NCBI RefSeq assembly: GCF_025252405.1
Contig: NZ_CP104307.1
Coordinates: 4,030,001-4,094,000 of the forward strand
Direction: 5' to 3'
DNA: 64,000 nt
Origin: Flavobacterium sp. TR2
GTDB lineage: Bacteria; Bacteroidota; Bacteroidia; Flavobacteriales; Flavobacteriaceae
In this document: piece after piece, positions 9,513 to 17,918 of the stretch
Layout of the letters: every line of letters begins with the position of its first letter
How positions within the stretch are numbered: position 1 is the first letter of the stretch
Translations under genes and position numbers: made by a program
Notes under the pieces: generated by a model
The model's input: the letters and a program-made list of their open reading frames with translations, nothing else
Database searches by the model: none
What the model was told of the DNA's origin: nothing

Positions 9513-10562
9513 TTATAATGAGTTACCAATTCCTACCAAAACAATCGAAAGCATAATAAGCCCGATTCCCCAAATGAAAGTTCTAAATGTTTTTTTAGAA
9601 ACTCCCGTCCATTCTTTCAAATAAAATCCCCAGAAATTTGCTGTCAGGATAATTGTTGCCATATGCAGAATCCATGAGCTGGCGCCGTTTCCTAATTTGC
9701 TTTCTCCCATTCCGTAGAAGAAAAACTGCAAAAACCACATTGTTCCGGCAAGTGCAGAAAACAAAACATTTTTGGCTATGGGAGTCGATTTATTGGCGTA
9801 ATCACCAATTGTTTTATTTTTAAAATTCAAATAGATGCACCAGATAAAGTTTGTTGTAAGTCCTCCCCAAAGCAAAACGATATAGGTTACATTGTTTTGA
9901 AATAAAGGATTGCATCCGTTAATTACGGCTTGCTCTGCCATAGGTTTTCCAGCTTCGATTCCGTAATTAAAGAATGAACTTAAAATTCCCGAAATAACCG
10001 CCACGGTAAGCCCTTTTACCAAACTGAAATCTTTATCCTTATCTTCATGCCCTGTTGCAAAATCTTTTTCTTTAAGCATCCCTGCTTTTCCAGAAATAGC
10101 AATTCCTAAAAGGCAAACGGCAACTCCCAATAAAACCAGCTGTCCGCCAGGATTAGCAAGCATATGAGAAAATGAAATTTTTCCTTCTGTTGGATACAAA
10201 TCGTAATATATTGACGGAACCAAAGCTCCAAATGCAGAACAAAATCCTAATGTAATAGAGTTTCCTAAAGACATTCCTAAATAGCGAACGCCTAGACCAT
10301 AAGTTAAACCGCCAATTCCCCAGATTAAGCCCATCGAAAAAGTAAAGGCTTTGATTGATGGAGAAGCTGCAGCGATAATTTCGCCAAAATTTGGAATCGT
10401 TAAATAAGCTGCAATAGGAGGAACAATCAGCCAAGAGAAAAATCCTCCCACAAGCCAATAGCTTTCCCAAGCCCAGTCCTTCACTTTTTTAAAAGGCATA
10501 TAAAAACTACCCGAAGAAAATCCTCCGATTGAGTGAAAAATGATTCCTAATAATGATTCCAT
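9513..10562 (-). CDS. rhaT: L-rhamnose/proton symporter
   Basis: A 349-residue integral membrane protein with about ten hydrophobic segments and the RhaT hallmarks: SIGGFSSGSFYMPFKKVKDWAWESYWLVGG at the N-terminus, GLGVRYLGMSLGNSITLGFCSAFG and SALAGTMWFLQFFFYGMGESKLG. It imports L-rhamnose with protons across the inner membrane. It is the first gene of the minus-strand rha run, 33 bases before rhaEW, and is divergent from the GntR regulator across a 381-base gap. It is complete and of normal family length. Confidence 0.93.
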   Translation of the reverse strand: MESLLGIIFHSIGGFSSGSFYMPFKKVKDWAWESYWLVGGFFSWLIVPPIAAYLTIPNFGEIIAAASPSIKAFTFSMGLIWGIGGLTYGLGVRYLGMSLGNSITLGFCSAFGALVPSIYYDLYPTEGKISFSHMLANPGGQLVLLGVAVCLLGIAISGKAGMLKEKDFATGHEDKDKDFSLVKGLTVAVISGILSSFFNYGIEAGKPMAEQAVINGCNPLFQNNVTYIVLLWGGLTTNFIWCIYLNFKNKTIGDYANKSTPIAKNVLFSALAGTMWFLQFFFYGMGESKLGNGASSWILHMATIILTANFWGFYLKEWTGVSKKTFRTFIWGIGLIMLSIVLVGIGNSL

Positions 10563-10943
10563 AGTATTGTTTTCGGTTTAGGTTAGGTTTGTTAGTAATT
10601 TGGTTTTGTAAAATAAGAGAATGTCAAAAAGAAAACTGTCCTGTACTATCCTTTACGGATTTCATATTTTTTGTTAAAACTAAAGATTATTAGAAATAAC
10701 GGTTTGCAATTATTGGGTAAATAAATTTAAAATGGCTATTTTAGCAATTGATTTCGCAATTATTGATTCTTCATTCGAGCTAAAATTCAGAAATCATAAA
10801 AAAAAGACTACAAGCCTTGTCAATTTCTCTTTTTCATATCGAAAATGATTCTGCTTAACAGATTCTTTTTTAAAGAAGAGATTTTTTTAAAATATTTAGA
10901 ATTAAAAAGAGTCTTGTTGAAATACGAGACAGATTTCCTCAAA
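10563..10943. promoter_or_regulatory. rhaT / gntR divergent control region
   Basis: A 381-base gap between divergent transport and regulator genes. It contains the direct repeat GCAATTATTG at 10706-10715 and 10756-10765, with the related GCAATTGATT at 10744-10753; these are candidate operator half-sites. I found no clean TAnnTTTG box on either strand. No other gene is visible. The operator role is inference from position. Confidence 0.4.
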
Positions 10944-11990
10944 ATGAACATGATTAAACTTATTAAAATAGATGAAGATTCTCGAGTTCCTAAATACAAA
11001 CAGATTGTTGACTCTATTCTTCAGAACATCGCTAATGGAAATTTAAAAATCAATCAAAAAATTCCTTCTATCAATAGTTTCAGCGAAGAATTTTATATGT
11101 CTCGCGATACTGTTGAGAAAGCTTATAATATTTTAAAAGAAAGAAAAATCATTTCTTCCATTAGAGGAAAAGGCTACTATATTACCCGAACTAAATTGGA
11201 GTCGAAAGTCAATATTTTGTTTTTGACGAATAAGTTGAGTTCGTACAAAATGAAAACCTACAGTTCGTTTATCGATACTTTGGGCGCCAATGCACACGTT
11301 GACCTGCAAATTTACCACTGCGACGAAACGCTGTTTTTGAATATCTTAGATAAGTTTGAAGGCGCATACGACTATTATGTCATCACGACACATTTTAAGA
11401 CAGACGAACTAAAACATCTAAGTTTTACAGATGATGTTGTAAGTGCCATTAAAAAGATTCCGCAAGAAAAGCTGGTTGTTTTAGATAATATCAAATTAGG
11501 AACTGGTGACGACGTTATCAAAATTTATCAGGATTTTGAAAATGATATTTATAATGCCTTAAAAGAAGGGCTTTCTAAAATCACAAAATACAAGCGCTTA
11601 ATTTTGGTGTACCCAGACAAGGCCGTTTATCCTTATCCGAGACGAATTTTGCACGGATTCCGAAAATTCTGTGTGGAGCATGAAATCAATTTTGAAATCT
11701 TAAGCGAGGTTTATGATGACATGATCCTTAAAAAAGGAGATTTATTTATCACAATTGAAGAATCTGATCTTGTAAATTTAATGAAGCAGATTCGTGATGA
11801 AGAATTTGTTTTAGGCAAAGAAATTGGGGTTATATCTTATAATGACACCCCACTGAAAGAATTGTTGGGCATTACTGTAATGTCTACCGACTTTAATGTT
11901 ATGGGAGAAACAGCCGCGCGAATGATCTTGAATAAAGAAAAAGGCCAGGTAAAAGTTCCTTTTAATTTTATTGACCGAAATTCTATATAA
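10944..11990 (+). CDS. GntR-family regulator with periplasmic-binding-like sensor domain, probable rhamnose regulator
   Basis: A 348-residue regulator: residues about 1-75 form a GntR winged helix (PKYKQIVDSILQNIANGNL...IPSINSFSEEFYMSRDTVEKAYNILKERKII...GKGYYI), followed by a LacI/RbsB-like ligand domain with late motifs VISYNDTPLKELLGITVMSTDF and GETAARMI. I start at the ATG at 10944; an in-frame start at 10845 adds a 33-residue stretch with no family character. GntR proteins with such sensor domains control sugar operons in Bacteroidota. Divergence from rhaT suggests that it senses rhamnose or an intermediate; this is inference. Confidence 0.85.
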   Translation: MNMIKLIKIDEDSRVPKYKQIVDSILQNIANGNLKINQKIPSINSFSEEFYMSRDTVEKAYNILKERKIISSIRGKGYYITRTKLESKVNILFLTNKLSSYKMKTYSSFIDTLGANAHVDLQIYHCDETLFLNILDKFEGAYDYYVITTHFKTDELKHLSFTDDVVSAIKKIPQEKLVVLDNIKLGTGDDVIKIYQDFENDIYNALKEGLSKITKYKRLILVYPDKAVYPYPRRILHGFRKFCVEHEINFEILSEVYDDMILKKGDLFITIEESDLVNLMKQIRDEEFVLGKEIGVISYNDTPLKELLGITVMSTDFNVMGETAARMILNKEKGQVKVPFNFIDRNSI

Positions 11991-12067
11991 GGTTCTGAGA
12001 TACTAAGATGCTGAGCTTCTAAGTTTTCTCTTCCTTTTCTTATACTTTTTAATACTTTGTACTTTGC

Positions 12068-12097
12068 AAAAAAAAACCTCGTCTTTTGGACGAGGTT
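12068..12097 (-). terminator. Terminator of the histone-like gene
   Basis: AACCTCGTC (12075-12083) pairs with GACGAGGTT (12089-12097); read on the minus strand the stem is followed by a long T-run. It ends the minus-strand gene at 12107 and lies between convergent genes. Confidence 0.85.
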
Positions 12098-12106
12098 TCT
12101 GTGGTA

Positions 12107-12283
12107 TTATTTTTTTGATTCTTCGATAGAAACTTTTCTGAACTCTTTTAAAAGTTTTTCGATTTCTAAAGTCGATTTACGTGCTCTTGGTCCAGCAGCT
12201 TTAATTCCTTTTTCAGTCAAAGATTCAGCTTCAGTTTTGAATGTTTCAATTTCGGCGTTGATTTTTACTAATAAATCTTTCAT
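12107..12283 (-). CDS. Small histone-H1-like protein
   Basis: A 58-codon frame on the minus strand starting MKDLLVKINAEIETF and ending FRKVSIEESKK, rich in Lys and Glu, with the segment KGIKAAGPRARKSTL in the middle. This matches the short histone-H1-like proteins common in Flavobacteriia; the biochemical role is not settled, with nucleoid association presumed from the name family. It has its own promoter (12309-12338) and terminator (12068-12097), which strongly supports a real gene. It is convergent with the GntR regulator. Confidence 0.85.
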   Translation of the reverse strand: MKDLLVKINAEIETFKTEAESLTEKGIKAAGPRARKSTLEIEKLLKEFRKVSIEESKK

Positions 12284-12308
12284 GCTTATATATTGTTAAA
12301 TTAAGTCA

Positions 12309-12338
12309 CAAAAATAAAAGTTTGTGTGATAGTTACAA
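12309..12338 (-). promoter_or_regulatory. Bacteroidota-type promoter of the histone-like gene
   Basis: On the minus strand TTG (12336-12338) is followed by 19 bases and TATTTTTG (12309-12316), matching the TTTG / TAnnTTTG pattern. It lies 26 bases before the ATG. The rest of the 336-base gap up to 12619 shows nothing else that I can support. Confidence 0.7.
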
Positions 12339-12619
12339 CAATTTTGCTGTTAAATTTAATGCAGTTTTTCATTCATTTTCTTCACATTAAATTCACTTTT
12401 GTTTTTTACAAAAAACCAGCAATCACAATACATTAGCAATCAAAGACTTATTTGCAAGATAATTCTACCGAAGAGGTTTTAAAGCATTGTACATCATATA
12501 CAAATTCCTAAAAAAAATATGCAAAAATGCCTTCTAAGCCCCTCCTATTTGTTAAAATTTGATGATAAAAATCACTGCAAATTGAAAAAAACAGTCGTTT
12601 AGCACCTTAAAAAGGCCGC

Positions 12620-13909
12620 TTATTTAGCCGTTACTGTTATTTTTACGGAAAGCTGTTTGGCCAAATTGGTCACGTAGTTGGTAAAAAAAGCGGAATCACT
12701 AAAGCCTTTATCTGCACTCAATTCCCAAGCTGCAATAGCATAATAGCTAATCTCTTTATTGTTTTCTACTTTTAATTTTGCCAAATACGAATCTGTCAGC
12801 TGTCCAGTTTTAGGAGCCTCTATATAACCTTGATAAAGATCTGCTGGAACTAGAATGGCAGTTCCCAAAATCCACTGGCGCTCGTAAGTGAGGTAATCGT
12901 GCTGAATTAAGCAAACCCAATCTCCAGCTTCAATAACCTGCAACGGGTTTTTATTGTTTAAATTCGAAATTGCCGCCAGAAAGGTTTCCGTCCCTTTAAT
13001 TCCGTTTATCGAAACCGTATTTTTGTAACCGTACATTCCGGGCCAGATCGAAGTTGTTTCCTGCACTTGATACAAGTTTCCAGAGGCACTCCAATTTTGA
13101 TAGTGATAGCTTAAAACCGAATTTACAGGTCCTTCAGCCGCAATTTTAAAAGTCGTTTTTTCTACATTATTGATAGTATCATTTCCTAAAATTCCAAGTC
13201 TGTTTATTTTATTGTCAATTAGTAACGCGTAACCTCCGAGACCTACCGAATTTCCAACAGGAAAAATATCTCTACCCCAATCGTACATCACATGATAATT
13301 ATCCTCAACGGCACCTTTACTGTTTATGCCTACATTTTCTGGCGTTATGGCTGGAAGTTTTTTCCCGAAAACATCTTTTGAATTTCTTCCGTCCAAATAA
13401 TGCCTAAAGCCAACCTTATCATTTTCCCAAGTTGGTCCGTCTGTCTGATATTTTTGGTACCCAAGTTTTTTATGAACCTGATTGGCCATTAGAACTTCCT
13501 GCGTGTCTGGATGGACAGGAAGATTTTTTCCTTCTCGTTTTCCAAAACGAACACTGGTTTTTATGGTAAATTTTGGATCTGTCTCGGACCATTTTAACTG
13601 AATGTTTTTTTCTTCGTTTGGCAAAAAGTCAGCCGTAAAGAAAAGTTCATCCCATTTTCCATCGCCATTAAGATCGTTTGTCTGTGCCGGAATTGTATCT
13701 GTTTTAAAAAGCAGTATCGGAAACGTTCCTTTTATATTTTTTTCTCCGATGTTTTCCCTTTTGATAGCAATTGCCTTTTGCGAAAGCACTAGAGAACTGC
13801 TGTTTTTAAGGATAATTGTTTTTTCTGATACGCTTTGAGAAACTTTACAGCTAGTGAGTAAAGCTGTAAATAAAACAATTGGAATATAAAATAATACTCT
13901 TTTTTTCAT
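12620..13909 (-). CDS. DUF4861 lipoprotein (orphan copy)
   Basis: A 429-residue protein with a lipoprotein signal (MKKRVLFYIP...LLTSC, Cys near residue 21), so probably anchored in the outer membrane or periplasm. The body is a DUF4861 domain; the key block GPTWENDKVGFRHYLDGRN...DVFGK recurs as GPGWENNRIGYRLYLDWRN...DIFGK in the protein at 26159-27124. Start at 13909 is chosen because it begins the signal peptide; an upstream ATG at 13939 adds ten charged residues. The paralogue in the pectin locus suggests a role in plant polysaccharide breakdown, but no activity can be read from the sequence. It is convergent with nothing and has no operon partner. Confidence 0.8.
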   Translation of the reverse strand: MKKRVLFYIPIVLFTALLTSCKVSQSVSEKTIILKNSSSLVLSQKAIAIKRENIGEKNIKGTFPILLFKTDTIPAQTNDLNGDGKWDELFFTADFLPNEEKNIQLKWSETDPKFTIKTSVRFGKREGKNLPVHPDTQEVLMANQVHKKLGYQKYQTDGPTWENDKVGFRHYLDGRNSKDVFGKKLPAITPENVGINSKGAVEDNYHVMYDWGRDIFPVGNSVGLGGYALLIDNKINRLGILGNDTINNVEKTTFKIAAEGPVNSVLSYHYQNWSASGNLYQVQETTSIWPGMYGYKNTVSINGIKGTETFLAAISNLNNKNPLQVIEAGDWVCLIQHDYLTYERQWILGTAILVPADLYQGYIEAPKTGQLTDSYLAKLKVENNKEISYYAIAAWELSADKGFSDSAFFTNYVTNLAKQLSVKITVTAK

Positions 13910-14031
13910 TCTTTCTAAGTCTTTATTTTTTCTGAACAATTTAAGAGTTTTAATTGTTACAACAACACTTAAAAAAGAAAACTTTGTTTAAAAGAATGAT
14001 CTGTGCATTTGCTCTTCTTGCCTTAAAGTTT

Positions 14032-14053
14032 GTTGCAAATTATAATTTGCAAC
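14032..14053. promoter_or_regulatory. 22-bp perfect palindrome upstream of the DUF1254 gene
   Basis: An uninterrupted perfect palindrome whose half is GTTGCAAATTA; the second half is its exact complement. It sits 80 bases before the ATG at 14133 in the 223-base gap between divergent lipoprotein genes. It is not followed by a T-run. It is a strong candidate operator for a dimeric regulator not encoded next to it. Confidence 0.6.
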
Positions 14054-14132
14054 CTAATCGTAAAGCCTACCAGTTACAATTATGGTTAATTTAGTATTGA
14101 AATCATTCCTAAAAACAGCCTAAAAAAAAATT

Positions 14133-15674
14133 ATGAAAAAAACAGTCTTAATTATAATGTTTGCTGGTTTGCTGTCCGTAAGCTGCAAACAATCGCCTAA
14201 AGATGAAGCCACTGCTACTGGCACTTCTCCTGCTCCTACAGATCAGGACATTGTAGGCGGATATCCAACGGCTGAATCTACTGAAAAACTAAATGACGAA
14301 TTGTATTTTCAGAGAGCCACTCAGGTATATTTATGGGCATTGCCAGCTGTAAATATGTATGCTATGAAAGAAGGTTTGGGTAAAATATCTGGTGAAGGGT
14401 ATAATGTTATTTCTGTTTTTGAAAAAAGATTAAAACCTAGAACAGTTATCACAACTCCAAATTCTGATGTAATTTATGCTCTCGGATTTGCCGATTTGAG
14501 CAAAACAGGCCCTTTAGTTCTAGAGGTTCCTCCGATGCTGCAGGGAATATTAGATGATTTTTGGCACAGACCTCTTGCAGGTCCGGCAAAACCAGATGGT
14601 ACGACTTATTTAGGAGATATTGGTCTTCCTGGCCCTGATAAAGGAAAAGGCGGCAAATATTTAGTGATTCCTTCCGATTATAAAGGTACTGTAGATGACA
14701 AAAATTATTTTGTTTTCAGATGTAAAACAAACGGACTTTTTATTTTTCAGCGCGGTTTCTTTCAGTCGGTTGATGATCTTTCGCCTGGTGTAAAATCTGT
14801 TGAAGGAATAAAGGTGTATCCTCTTAACGGAGAAAAGAAACCTATGAGTTTTAAGCACGTTTCGGATGTACCTTCAAATTCATTGTTTGCCCATGATTTC
14901 AGCTATTTTGAAATGTTGGACAGATTTATACAAAGCGATAAAATAGATGATGTTGATCCTTATATGCATGGTATGTTAGAAGCTATCGGCATCAAAAAAG
15001 GAGAAGCTTTTAAACCTACAGAAAAACAAAAAGAAATTTTGGACAGAGCGGCTAAAACGGCTTGGAAAATGGCTAAAAATGTGGCTGGAAATTACGATAA
15101 AGAAAAAGATGCCATCTGGTGGGCAGACCGCAAATGGATTGCTCATGGCAAAACTAAACTTGATGATTTCATGCATACGCTTCTAGACGAAGAATACCGC
15201 AATAGAATAACAAAACATACAGATGTGAATGCTAAAATTCAGATGTACATTAACCATTATTCAATAAGTTCTGGAATGATGTCTTCTATTCCGGGTCTTG
15301 GTGCAAAATATGGAAATGCTTATAAAGATAAAGACGGCAATTTTCTGATGGGCGAAAACACTTATAAGATTACTTTTCCTGCAAATCCGCCAGCAGGTTT
15401 ATTCTGGTCACTTACGCTTTATGACGCTGAAACAGCATCGGGAGTAGATGCAAAGGATCAAGTTTATCCGTCTTTGAATTCTATGAACAAACTAATTTAC
15501 AATCCTGATAAATCGGTGACTTTTATCGTTAGTCCAGAAAAACCATCAGGAGACGCCAACTGGCTGAAAACAGTTCCAGGCAAAGGCTGGTTTGCACTCT
15601 TCCGTTTCTACGGACCGAAACAAGAGTTTTTTGACCGAAAATATAAACCTGGAGATTTTGAAAAAGTAAACTAA
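14133..15674 (+). CDS. DUF1254 / DUF1214 lipoprotein
   Basis: A 513-residue protein with a lipoprotein signal (MKKTVLIIMFAGLLSVSC, Cys at residue 18). The DUF1254 part lies at about 50-190 (YLWALPAVNMYAMKEG, TPNSDVIYALGFADLSKTGPLVLEVPP, FWHRPL) and the DUF1214 part near the C-terminus (NTYKITFPANPPAGLFWSLTLYDAETASGV...PSLNSM...SVTFIVSPEKP...NWLKTVPGKGWFALFRFYGP). Members are widespread extracytoplasmic proteins without an agreed enzymatic role. It is followed after 26 bases by a predicted outer-membrane protein, probably in one transcript. Confidence 0.85.
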   Translation: MKKTVLIIMFAGLLSVSCKQSPKDEATATGTSPAPTDQDIVGGYPTAESTEKLNDELYFQRATQVYLWALPAVNMYAMKEGLGKISGEGYNVISVFEKRLKPRTVITTPNSDVIYALGFADLSKTGPLVLEVPPMLQGILDDFWHRPLAGPAKPDGTTYLGDIGLPGPDKGKGGKYLVIPSDYKGTVDDKNYFVFRCKTNGLFIFQRGFFQSVDDLSPGVKSVEGIKVYPLNGEKKPMSFKHVSDVPSNSLFAHDFSYFEMLDRFIQSDKIDDVDPYMHGMLEAIGIKKGEAFKPTEKQKEILDRAAKTAWKMAKNVAGNYDKEKDAIWWADRKWIAHGKTKLDDFMHTLLDEEYRNRITKHTDVNAKIQMYINHYSISSGMMSSIPGLGAKYGNAYKDKDGNFLMGENTYKITFPANPPAGLFWSLTLYDAETASGVDAKDQVYPSLNSMNKLIYNPDKSVTFIVSPEKPSGDANWLKTVPGKGWFALFRFYGPKQEFFDRKYKPGDFEKVN

Positions 15675-15700
15675 TCTGTCCCGTTTCAAAAAAAAACTTG

Positions 15701-16510
15701 ATGAAACTAAGATCGTATATTATATGCCTTTTATCATGCTGTTGCTGGACGTCAGTTTTCAGCCAGTCTGATACGGATCGTAAAACGTCTGTTGAAGAAA
15801 TGAGCAAAAAAAGACAAGATCCCGTGAGTGGTCTGCGTAGTGTTTTTCTACAGGAAGTATTGCTTCCTGTAGGAGACGGTATGGCAAGTTCGTTTTCTGT
15901 ACAGCCTGTTTATCCTTTTAAACTTGGGACAAATTTAAAGCTTATTACTTATACCATTATTCCGTTTCAGTCCTTACCTTCTATTACGGCAGACGCTACC
16001 TGCGAAGCTGGAATGGGAAATATTCTCTTCAACGGTTATTTTTCGAGTATTACTAAAAAAGGAAAATTCAGTTGGGGAATTGGGCCTGCCATGCAGATTC
16101 CGACTCGCACCAATGCTGCACTGGGAAGCAATCGCTTAAGTCTTGGCCCAACTGCCTTATTGTACTACGCTGGCGATAAATTTTCTCTCGGAACTGTTGT
16201 CCAAAACTATTGGTCGCTTGGCGGCGATGAAGATAACAAGGTTAGTGCAGGAAGTCTCCAGTATGTGGCATATTATAACTTTTCGCAAGGCTGGTTTATA
16301 GAAAGCAATGCTACTATTGTAGCCAACTGGCTGGCTCCTAGCCACGATAAATGGCTGGTTCCTATTGGCGGCGGTCCCGGCAAAACTTTTCAGATTGGAT
16401 CTAAAAGCAAATTATTTTATTCTGCCGCAGCTCAGGGTTTTTACAACGTAGAAAAACCCAGTTATGTAGGCAATTGGCAAGCTATCATTCAGTTTCAGGT
16501 TATTTTTTAA
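15701..16510 (+). CDS. Predicted outer-membrane beta-barrel protein
   Basis: A 269-residue protein with a Sec signal (MKLRSYIICLLSCCCWTSVFSQ) and repeated amphipathic strands ending in an aromatic residue (QAIIQFQVIF), typical of outer-membrane barrels. The pattern of GNILFNGYFSS, SWGIGPAMQIPT, LSLGPTALLYYAG, FSLGTVVQNYWSLGG and AYYNFSQGWFIESN resembles neuromedin-U/transporter-like barrels of unknown substrate. I use the ATG at 15701; a TTG directly before it is in frame. It follows the DUF1254 lipoprotein by 26 bases and converges on the CE12 gene 20 bases downstream. No function is assigned. Confidence 0.72.
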   Translation: MKLRSYIICLLSCCCWTSVFSQSDTDRKTSVEEMSKKRQDPVSGLRSVFLQEVLLPVGDGMASSFSVQPVYPFKLGTNLKLITYTIIPFQSLPSITADATCEAGMGNILFNGYFSSITKKGKFSWGIGPAMQIPTRTNAALGSNRLSLGPTALLYYAGDKFSLGTVVQNYWSLGGDEDNKVSAGSLQYVAYYNFSQGWFIESNATIVANWLAPSHDKWLVPIGGGPGKTFQIGSKSKLFYSAAAQGFYNVEKPSYVGNWQAIIQFQVIF

Positions 16511-16530
16511 ACCGCTGCAAAATATTGATT

Positions 16531-17274
16531 TTACTTAATTCCGTTTTTAAGATTCTTTAATGAAGCATCTTTCGAAAGCTTAATTTGGTTAATTACAATT
16601 TCAGCAATTTTATTTGCTCCTAATAATGAAAGGTGCGTATCATCAGCTTTGTCTTTATCATAAAAAGCATTCTCTCCTGCTTTGAAATGAAGATGAAGCT
16701 GTTTTGATTTTTCTGGCCCATAAGACTGCTCCAATAATTCGGTGTAATATTCTAAATCTATAAAAGGCACATTGTATTCTTGCGCAACCAATCGGGTTTC
16801 TAAAGGATAATCGCCATGTGTGGGCACTAAAACGCCTTTCTCGTTAAAATTACGTCTGCTAATTGAAGTCAACAATACCGGAATTGCTCCTTTTTCTCTG
16901 CTTTCTTTTACAAAACGAATGAGATTGTATCTGTAAGCGGTATGCGGATTTGTGTAACGCGCAGAGTCTTCTATTTTCTGGTCGTTATGCCCAAATTCAA
17001 TAAAAACATAATCTCCTTTTTTCAATTTGTTATAAACTGAATCCCAGCGTTTTTCGTTGATAAAGCTTCTGGTGCTTCGTCCGTTTACAGCTTTATTGAT
17101 TACGGTTACATTTTCACTGAAAAATGGTTGCAATACCTGCGCCCATCCGTGTTCTGGATTTTTTTCGGGGTCTTTCTTATTTGCCATTGTAGAGTCGCCA
17201 ATGCAATACAAGGATGTTTTTTGAGCAAAACAAACTGTGGTGATTAGGAATGTTAGGATGATGTATTTTTTCAT
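16531..17274 (-). CDS. SGNH/GDSL rhamnogalacturonan acetylesterase, CE12-like
   Basis: A 247-residue secreted esterase (signal MKKYIILTFLITTVCFAQ). SGNH blocks: GDSTMANK with Ser 28 as nucleophile, NGRSTRSFI, EFGHNDQ and the Asp-His pair in DDTHLSLLG (His about 214). This arrangement is that of RhgT/CE12 enzymes, which remove acetyl groups from rhamnogalacturonan. It is the last gene of the minus-strand pectin locus, separated from the GH28 gene by a 644-base repeat-filled gap, so co-transcription with the others is uncertain. Confidence 0.9.
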   Translation of the reverse strand: MKKYIILTFLITTVCFAQKTSLYCIGDSTMANKKDPEKNPEHGWAQVLQPFFSENVTVINKAVNGRSTRSFINEKRWDSVYNKLKKGDYVFIEFGHNDQKIEDSARYTNPHTAYRYNLIRFVKESREKGAIPVLLTSISRRNFNEKGVLVPTHGDYPLETRLVAQEYNVPFIDLEYYTELLEQSYGPEKSKQLHLHFKAGENAFYDKDKADDTHLSLLGANKIAEIVINQIKLSKDASLKNLKNGIK

Positions 17275-17403
17275 TTTTCTATTGTTTTTGTTTTTTTACA
17301 GCTAAGTTTTTTTTTACCGCAAAGCGCGCTAAGGTTACGCAAAGTTCACAAAGTTTTTTGTTTCTCTTCTTTGTCTAGAAGGCGCTAAGCTTTGTCTCCG
17401 TTT

Positions 17404-17467
17404 GTCAGTCTGAGCGAAGTCGAAGACCTTTACGCCACGAAAATCCTTCGACTCCGCTCAGGAGGAC
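17404..17467. repeat. Imperfect inverted repeat of the CTGAGCG-AGTCGAAG family
   Basis: The left arm at 17404-17425 (ending GAGCGAAGTCGAAG) pairs imperfectly with 17446-17467 (CTTCGACTCCGCTCAGGAGG). The same element recurs at 58653-58730 and 59770-59836. Confidence 0.7.
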
Positions 17468-17490
17468 AATACTTTGCCGATATCCTTTGT

Positions 17491-17870
17491 GTAGACGCAC
17501 TGCAATGCGTCTCTACAGAAAATCTTTGCGAGCTTTGCCTCCTTTACAAAACTTTGTTTGCTTTGCGTATTCTTTGTGTGCTTTGCGTTAAAAAATTAAC
17601 CGCAAAGTAGACGCACTGCAATGCGTCTCTACGGAAAATCTTTGCGAGCTTTGCCTCCTTTACTAAAACTTTGTGTGCTTTGCGTATTCTTTGTGTGCTT
17701 TGCGTTAAAAAATTAACCGCAAAGTAGCCGCACTGAAGTACGTCTCTACGGAAAATCTTTGCGAGCTTTGCCTCCTTTACAAAACTTTGTGTGCTTTGCG
17801 TATTCTTTGTGTACTTTGCGTTAAAAAATTAACCGCAAAGTAGACGCACTGAAGTGCGTCTCTACGGAAA
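17491..17870. repeat. Tandem array of a ~117-bp unit carrying a 26-bp palindrome
   Basis: The phrase TTAACCGCAAAGTAG starts at 17596, 17713 and 17829, giving periods of 117 and 116 bases; the units also share the GAAAATCTTTGCGAGCTTTG and TTTGTGTGCTTTGCG segments. Each unit holds one 26-bp palindromic core (17491-17516, 17607-17632, 17724-17749, 17840-17865). The array fills most of the 644-base gap between CE12 and GH28 genes. Units differ by a few bases in the palindrome centre. There are no spacers and no cas genes, so this is not CRISPR. Confidence 0.85.
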
Positions 17871-17918
17871 ATCTTTGAACCTTTGTCTCTAAGAAACTTC
17901 GAACCTTAAAAAAATCTA

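Noticed and set aside
10845..10943. N-terminal extension of the GntR regulator
   Set aside because: 33 residues of low complexity before the family start; ATG at 10944 gives the normal GntR N-terminus.
12057..12299. 80-codon plus-strand frame across the terminator region
   Set aside because: It lies wholly over the minus-strand histone-like gene and its terminator; the minus frame has a promoter, a terminator and a family match.
17491..17870. CRISPR array
   Set aside because: Units are ~117 bp without unique spacers, and no cas genes are present.
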